Assembly: GCA_959600835.1 (NCBI GenBank)
Contig: CAUGNQ010000050.1
Span: forward strand, 1 to 15,143
Direction of reading: 5' to 3'
Origin: an uncultured Collinsella sp.
Lineage (GTDB): Bacteria > Actinomycetota > Coriobacteriia > Coriobacteriales > Coriobacteriaceae
DNA length: 15,143 bases
The notes beneath the pieces are model-generated. The model had not been told where the DNA came from and searched no databases. It saw only the letters and a program-made list of their open reading frames with translations. Positions 13,031 to 15,143 of the stretch are shown piece after piece. Numbering within the stretch: the stretch's first letter is position 1; the number at the start of each line of letters is the position of its first letter. The translations under genes were made by a program, and so were the position numbers.

Positions 13031-13612
13031 CTACACGCGAATCGACAGGTTCTTTTTATCATCGCTCCAGTTGCAAGCATTGCGCGCGGGGCATGCAAAG
13101 CAGGCGCGCGACGCTTTGTCGGCTGCATAGAGCAGACGCTCAAGCGGTTGGCTGTTCACGCGCAGCTTTCGATGGCCCAAAATGGCCGTCTTAATGGCTG
13201 CGGCATCGGCCGGCTCAAACGCCACATCATCGGGCATGCCGCCGAGAATCGCATCAGCGACGCGTTCGCTTGCAACATCATGGGATATACCCGATTCGTA
13301 CTGTTCATCTTTGCCGATATCGTGAAGAAGTGCCGTGGCGTAGATGACCTCGCGGTCAAATTCGAGCTGTTCCTCGAGATTCTTGATCCACATAATGCGA
13401 GCGACATCGAGCAGATGGTCAATACCGTGGCGGCAGAAAATGCGTCCCGATTCCAACTGCGCAATGTTACCCAGGTGCCGCCGGAACAGCCCGTTGGCAC
13501 AAATGTAATCAATGCGAGGCATAGCACCAAAAGGGGCCAGGCCCGAAGCCATAAAGCCGCGACGCGACGTCCCCTCATCGGTCTTCGATGTAAAGTCGTT
13601 GACGACCCTCAT
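13031..13612 (-). CDS. HD-domain phosphohydrolase in folate operon
   Basis: A metal-dependent HD-superfamily phosphohydrolase of up to 193 residues. Conserved histidines and aspartates are visible: His62 and His66 (FCRHGIDHLLDVAR), the HD pair His97-Asp98 (ALLHDIGKDEQY), His111 and His147 (LGHRK). A cysteine cluster Cys171-x2-Cys174-x5-Cys180 (CFACPARNACNW) near the C-terminus is odd for a plain phosphohydrolase and may bind metal. The ATG at 13612 comes one nucleotide after the folE stop, which implies coupling. An alternative start at 13522 (MPRIDYICAN) would drop 30 poorly conserved residues and may be the true N-terminus. Its position between folE and folB suggests it acts on dihydroneopterin (tri)phosphate, a step that bacteria fill with varied phosphatases. 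That is inference from context; the family is certain. Confidence 0.88.
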   Translation of the reverse strand: MRVVNDFTSKTDEGTSRRGFMASGLAPFGAMPRIDYICANGLFRRHLGNIAQLESGRIFCRHGIDHLLDVARIMWIKNLEEQLEFDREVIYATALLHDIGKDEQYESGISHDVASERVADAILGGMPDDVAFEPADAAAIKTAILGHRKLRVNSQPLERLLYAADKASRACFACPARNACNWSDDKKNLSIRV

Positions 13613-13613
13613 G

Positions 13614-14171
13614 TTAACGGCCCAGCATCCTAAAGAACCGCTCCTCGAGCGCGGGATCGGTCTCAAAGACGCCGCGGCGAGCGAGCGTCACGGTCTTGGT
13701 GCCGGGCTTTTGCACGCCGCGCATGGTCATGCACATATGCTCAGCCTCCATGAGCACAATCGCTCCCTGGGGAGCGAGATAATCCATGAGGGCGTCGGCA
13801 ACCTGCGCACACAGCTGCTCCTGCAGCTGCAGACGACGGGCATAGACCTCAACCGTGCGAGCGAGCTTAGACAGACCCGCCACGCGACCGTTAGGGATAT
13901 AGCCGATCGCAGCCTTGCCATAAAACGGCAGCAGATGATGCTCGCACAGCGAGTAAAACGTGATGTCGCGCTCGATAACCAAATCGTTCGAAGCGACGGC
14001 AAAGGTTTTGGACAGGTGCTCCTCGGCACTCTGCTCCATACCGCCGGCGATCTCGCCATACATACGGGCAACGCGCGCCGGGGTCTCCAGCAGGCCCTCA
14101 CGAGTTGGGTCCTCGCCTATGCCCTCAAGCAACAGCTTAATGGCGGCCTCGACTTTTTCCTGATCGACCAT
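13614..14171 (-). CDS. folE: GTP cyclohydrolase I (type IA)
   Basis: FolE turns GTP into 7,8-dihydroneopterin triphosphate and formate, the first step of tetrahydrofolate synthesis. The 185 residues match the core enzyme. Zinc ligands are Cys76 and His79 (YSLCEHHLLPF) and Cys147 (EHMCMTMRGV). GYIPNGRVAGLSKLARTVEVYARR carries the GTP-site residues in two shorter conserved blocks (residues 90-113). PTREGLLETPARVARMY (22-38) is the usual N-terminal motif. The ATG at 14171 has GTGAGG 6 nt upstream. The stop is one nucleotide from the HD gene start, so folE, the HD gene and folB form an operon. A TACCAT preceded by TGG (14206-14214 on plus) gives an extended -10 promoter just upstream, separating it from nrdG. 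Confidence 0.96.
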   Translation of the reverse strand: MVDQEKVEAAIKLLLEGIGEDPTREGLLETPARVARMYGEIAGGMEQSAEEHLSKTFAVASNDLVIERDITFYSLCEHHLLPFYGKAAIGYIPNGRVAGLSKLARTVEVYARRLQLQEQLCAQVADALMDYLAPQGAIVLMEAEHMCMTMRGVQKPGTKTVTLARRGVFETDPALEERFFRMLGR

Positions 14172-14205
14172 CTGGGCCTCACTTTTCCGATTTCACGTTC
14201 GCGCT

Positions 14206-14214
14206 ATGGTACCA
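14206..14214 (-). promoter_or_regulatory. folE: Extended -10 promoter of the folE operon
   Basis: The minus strand reads TGGTACCAT, a TGn-extended -10 box, 35 nt before the folE start. There is no good -35, which extended -10 promoters can tolerate. It lies between the nrdG stop and folE, so the folate genes can be transcribed on their own. Confidence 0.4.
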
Positions 14215-14237
14215 CGCCCTTCGGCATCGACCACAAG

Positions 14238-14819
14238 CTACATAGTATGGGTCGAATAGACCGGATCATCACGCCAAAGTTCAACCGCATCACAAAGCGC
14301 AACGCCCTCGCGCTCAGCACGGTCGCGCGTGGCGTTCATATCGATCACGCGCTGGTTACTCGAGCCCCTAAAACGCAATGAGATATCGTACAGATCCTGA
14401 ACAAACGGGCCGTCCACCAACATATCGAGGCAGGCAAGGATACGGTCCGTGACTTCGGTATGGTGACGACCGCCCGGCATAAGTTCCTCGAGCACGTCGC
14501 CAGTAAAACACCAAATGGTCTTTCCTGACCCCGCAGGATAAGCGGCACGAACACGCTCGACAAACTCAACGAGCCCCGCCTGATTCTCAGGTTCCATAGG
14601 CTCGCCGCCCAGAATCGTCAGGCCGTCAATAAAGGGATGGTCGAGGCTCTCGATAATCTTGTCCTCGACGGCACGATCGAACAGCTCGCCCGCAGCAAAG
14701 TCCCACGCGACAGAGTTAAAGCAGTTCTTGCACCCACGACGGCACCCGCTCACAAACAGAGAAGTACGAACGCCTTCCCCATCAGCAATGTCGAAATACT
14801 TAATGTTCGCGTAGTTCAT
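14238..14819 (-). CDS. nrdG: Anaerobic ribonucleotide reductase activating protein (radical SAM)
   Basis: NrdG uses a 4Fe-4S cluster and S-adenosylmethionine to make the glycyl radical on NrdD, enabling oxygen-free dNTP synthesis. In this 193-residue protein the cluster motif is Cys26-x3-Cys30-x2-Cys33 (SGCRRGCKNCFN). DIADGEGVRTSLFVSGC precedes it, and the GGEP motif for SAM binding follows (LTILGGEPMEPEN). GKTIWCFTGDVLEEL is also typical of NrdG. I start it at ATG 14819, after GGGAGAG; the frame is open back to 14975, but that region is an inverted repeat. The gene just upstream does not look like NrdD, so the usual nrdD-nrdG pairing is broken or interrupted here. Activation of NrdD is the likeliest role, with another glycyl-radical enzyme possible. 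Confidence 0.9.
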   Translation of the reverse strand: MNYANIKYFDIADGEGVRTSLFVSGCRRGCKNCFNSVAWDFAAGELFDRAVEDKIIESLDHPFIDGLTILGGEPMEPENQAGLVEFVERVRAAYPAGSGKTIWCFTGDVLEELMPGGRHHTEVTDRILACLDMLVDGPFVQDLYDISLRFRGSSNQRVIDMNATRDRAEREGVALCDAVELWRDDPVYSTHTM

Positions 14820-14834
14820 AGGTAACTCTCCCGG

Positions 14835-14918
14835 GAGGCCGGGACATATCATCCCGTCCTCAAACATTCTCGGCCTTCGGCCTGCGAAACTGCGGGCGGG
14901 ACGATATGTCCCGGCCTC
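14835..14918. repeat. 25-bp inverted repeat of self-complementary units before nrdG
   Basis: The arms 14835-14859 and 14894-14918 are complementary over 25 positions with two mismatches, with a 34-nt centre that holds a small GGCC/GGCC hairpin. Each arm is also nearly palindromic on its own (CGGGAC-GATAT-GTCCCG in the right arm), so the DNA could fold either as one long stem or as two shorter ones. It lies 14 nt after the stop of the upstream gene and 2 nt from the nrdG ribosome site. It resembles REP/BIME-like elements or a U-poor terminator. Confidence 0.7.
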
Positions 14919-14932
14919 ATGCAAAGGGTAAC

Positions 14933-15143
14933 TCAATGAACGAAGCGAACATCGAGTATAGGGTTCGAGGTCCAATAAATACTCAGCTGCAGCTCAGCCG
15001 CCATTGCAAGCAGATCGTCATTGCAGCTCAACTCATTTCCGCTAAGAACTTCGAGGAGCGAGCAGACCGCAAGCCGCATCTCAGCTACATCACCTAGGCT
15101 GTCCCGCAGCGAGGCCCCGCGCCAAGGTGCGGTAAGGGTGAGG
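14933..15143 (-). CDS. Unrecognised protein, C-terminal 69 residues only
   Basis: A minus-strand frame enters from the right edge without a stop and ends in TGA at 14933-14935. Its last 69 codons give a plausible folded helical end: SLRDSLGDVAEMRLAVCSLL, then NDDLLAMAAELQLSIYW, ending LDVRFVH. I recognise no family. It does not resemble the NrdD C-terminus, which carries the glycyl-radical loop and a CxxC zinc site. An opposing 53-codon plus-strand frame (14936-15097) overlaps it fully and is the weaker candidate. The strand matches nrdG and the folate genes. That the frame is coding is moderately supported by its composition and the hairpin after its stop. Confidence 0.45.
   Translation of the reverse strand, partial: LTLTAPWRGASLRDSLGDVAEMRLAVCSLLEVLSGNELSCNDDLLAMAAELQLSIYWTSNPILDVRFVH

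Noticed and set aside
13512..14381. 289-codon plus-strand open frame
   Set aside because: It is antisense to folE and partly to its neighbours, which are unmistakable; no family resemblance.
14936..15097. 53-codon plus-strand ORF with AAAGGG upstream
   Set aside because: It overlaps fully with a more protein-like minus-strand frame that continues past the window edge. I could not exclude it, but support is weaker.
1..15143. CRISPR array, tRNA/rRNA genes, insertion sequence, prophage or toxin-antitoxin and defence systems
   Set aside because: No regularly spaced repeats, cloverleaf or rRNA sequence, transposase, integrase or defence-type domains were found on reading both strands.

Overview
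The window looks like chromosome from a high-GC, anaerobic actinomycetotal gut bacterium, most likely Collinsella or a close relative in the Coriobacteriia. This is an inference from base composition, GTG/TTG starts and remembered similarity of several proteins; no search was run. It holds 16 complete protein genes, two partial genes at the edges, one probable leader-peptide gene, and many hairpins. I saw no tRNA, rRNA, CRISPR array, IS element or prophage gene. It reads as ordinary housekeeping and accessory metabolism, with interest in regulatory leaders and two suggestive gene pairings.

Left (1-2405): a truncated aldo/keto reductase (-) diverges from a PanE/ApbA-type ketopantoate reductase (+). 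A terminator separates that gene from a two-helix membrane miniprotein (-). Middle-left (2406-5981): a secreted coiled-coil protein of unknown function (-) and O-acetylhomoserine sulfhydrylase metY (-). metY has a strong promoter, a 17-codon leader ORF with two Cys codons, and a divergent LysR regulator (+) with T-N11-A boxes at typical distances from the metY promoter. Together they form a compact sulfur-assimilation control module.

Middle (6081-8603, all +): RNase HI, then a Gfo/Idh/MocA oxidoreductase coupled to an acylphosphatase, then a PerR-type Fur-family regulator. Convergent to these are a Cof-type HAD phosphatase (-) and a two-gene unit (-) of a SlyD-like FKBP isomerase followed 3 nt later by a UreE-type nickel chaperone. 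No urease gene is present. A membrane dipeptidase (M19, +) diverges from that unit and is followed by a YgjP-like metallopeptidase (+).

Right (12502-15143, all -): nrdG (class III RNR activase), folE, an HD-domain phosphohydrolase and folB. The HD protein sits between the first folate enzyme and dihydroneopterin aldolase, where the pathway needs a dephosphorylation step, so it is a candidate for that step. A 25-bp inverted repeat precedes nrdG, and the window ends in the C-terminus of an unrecognised minus-strand gene.
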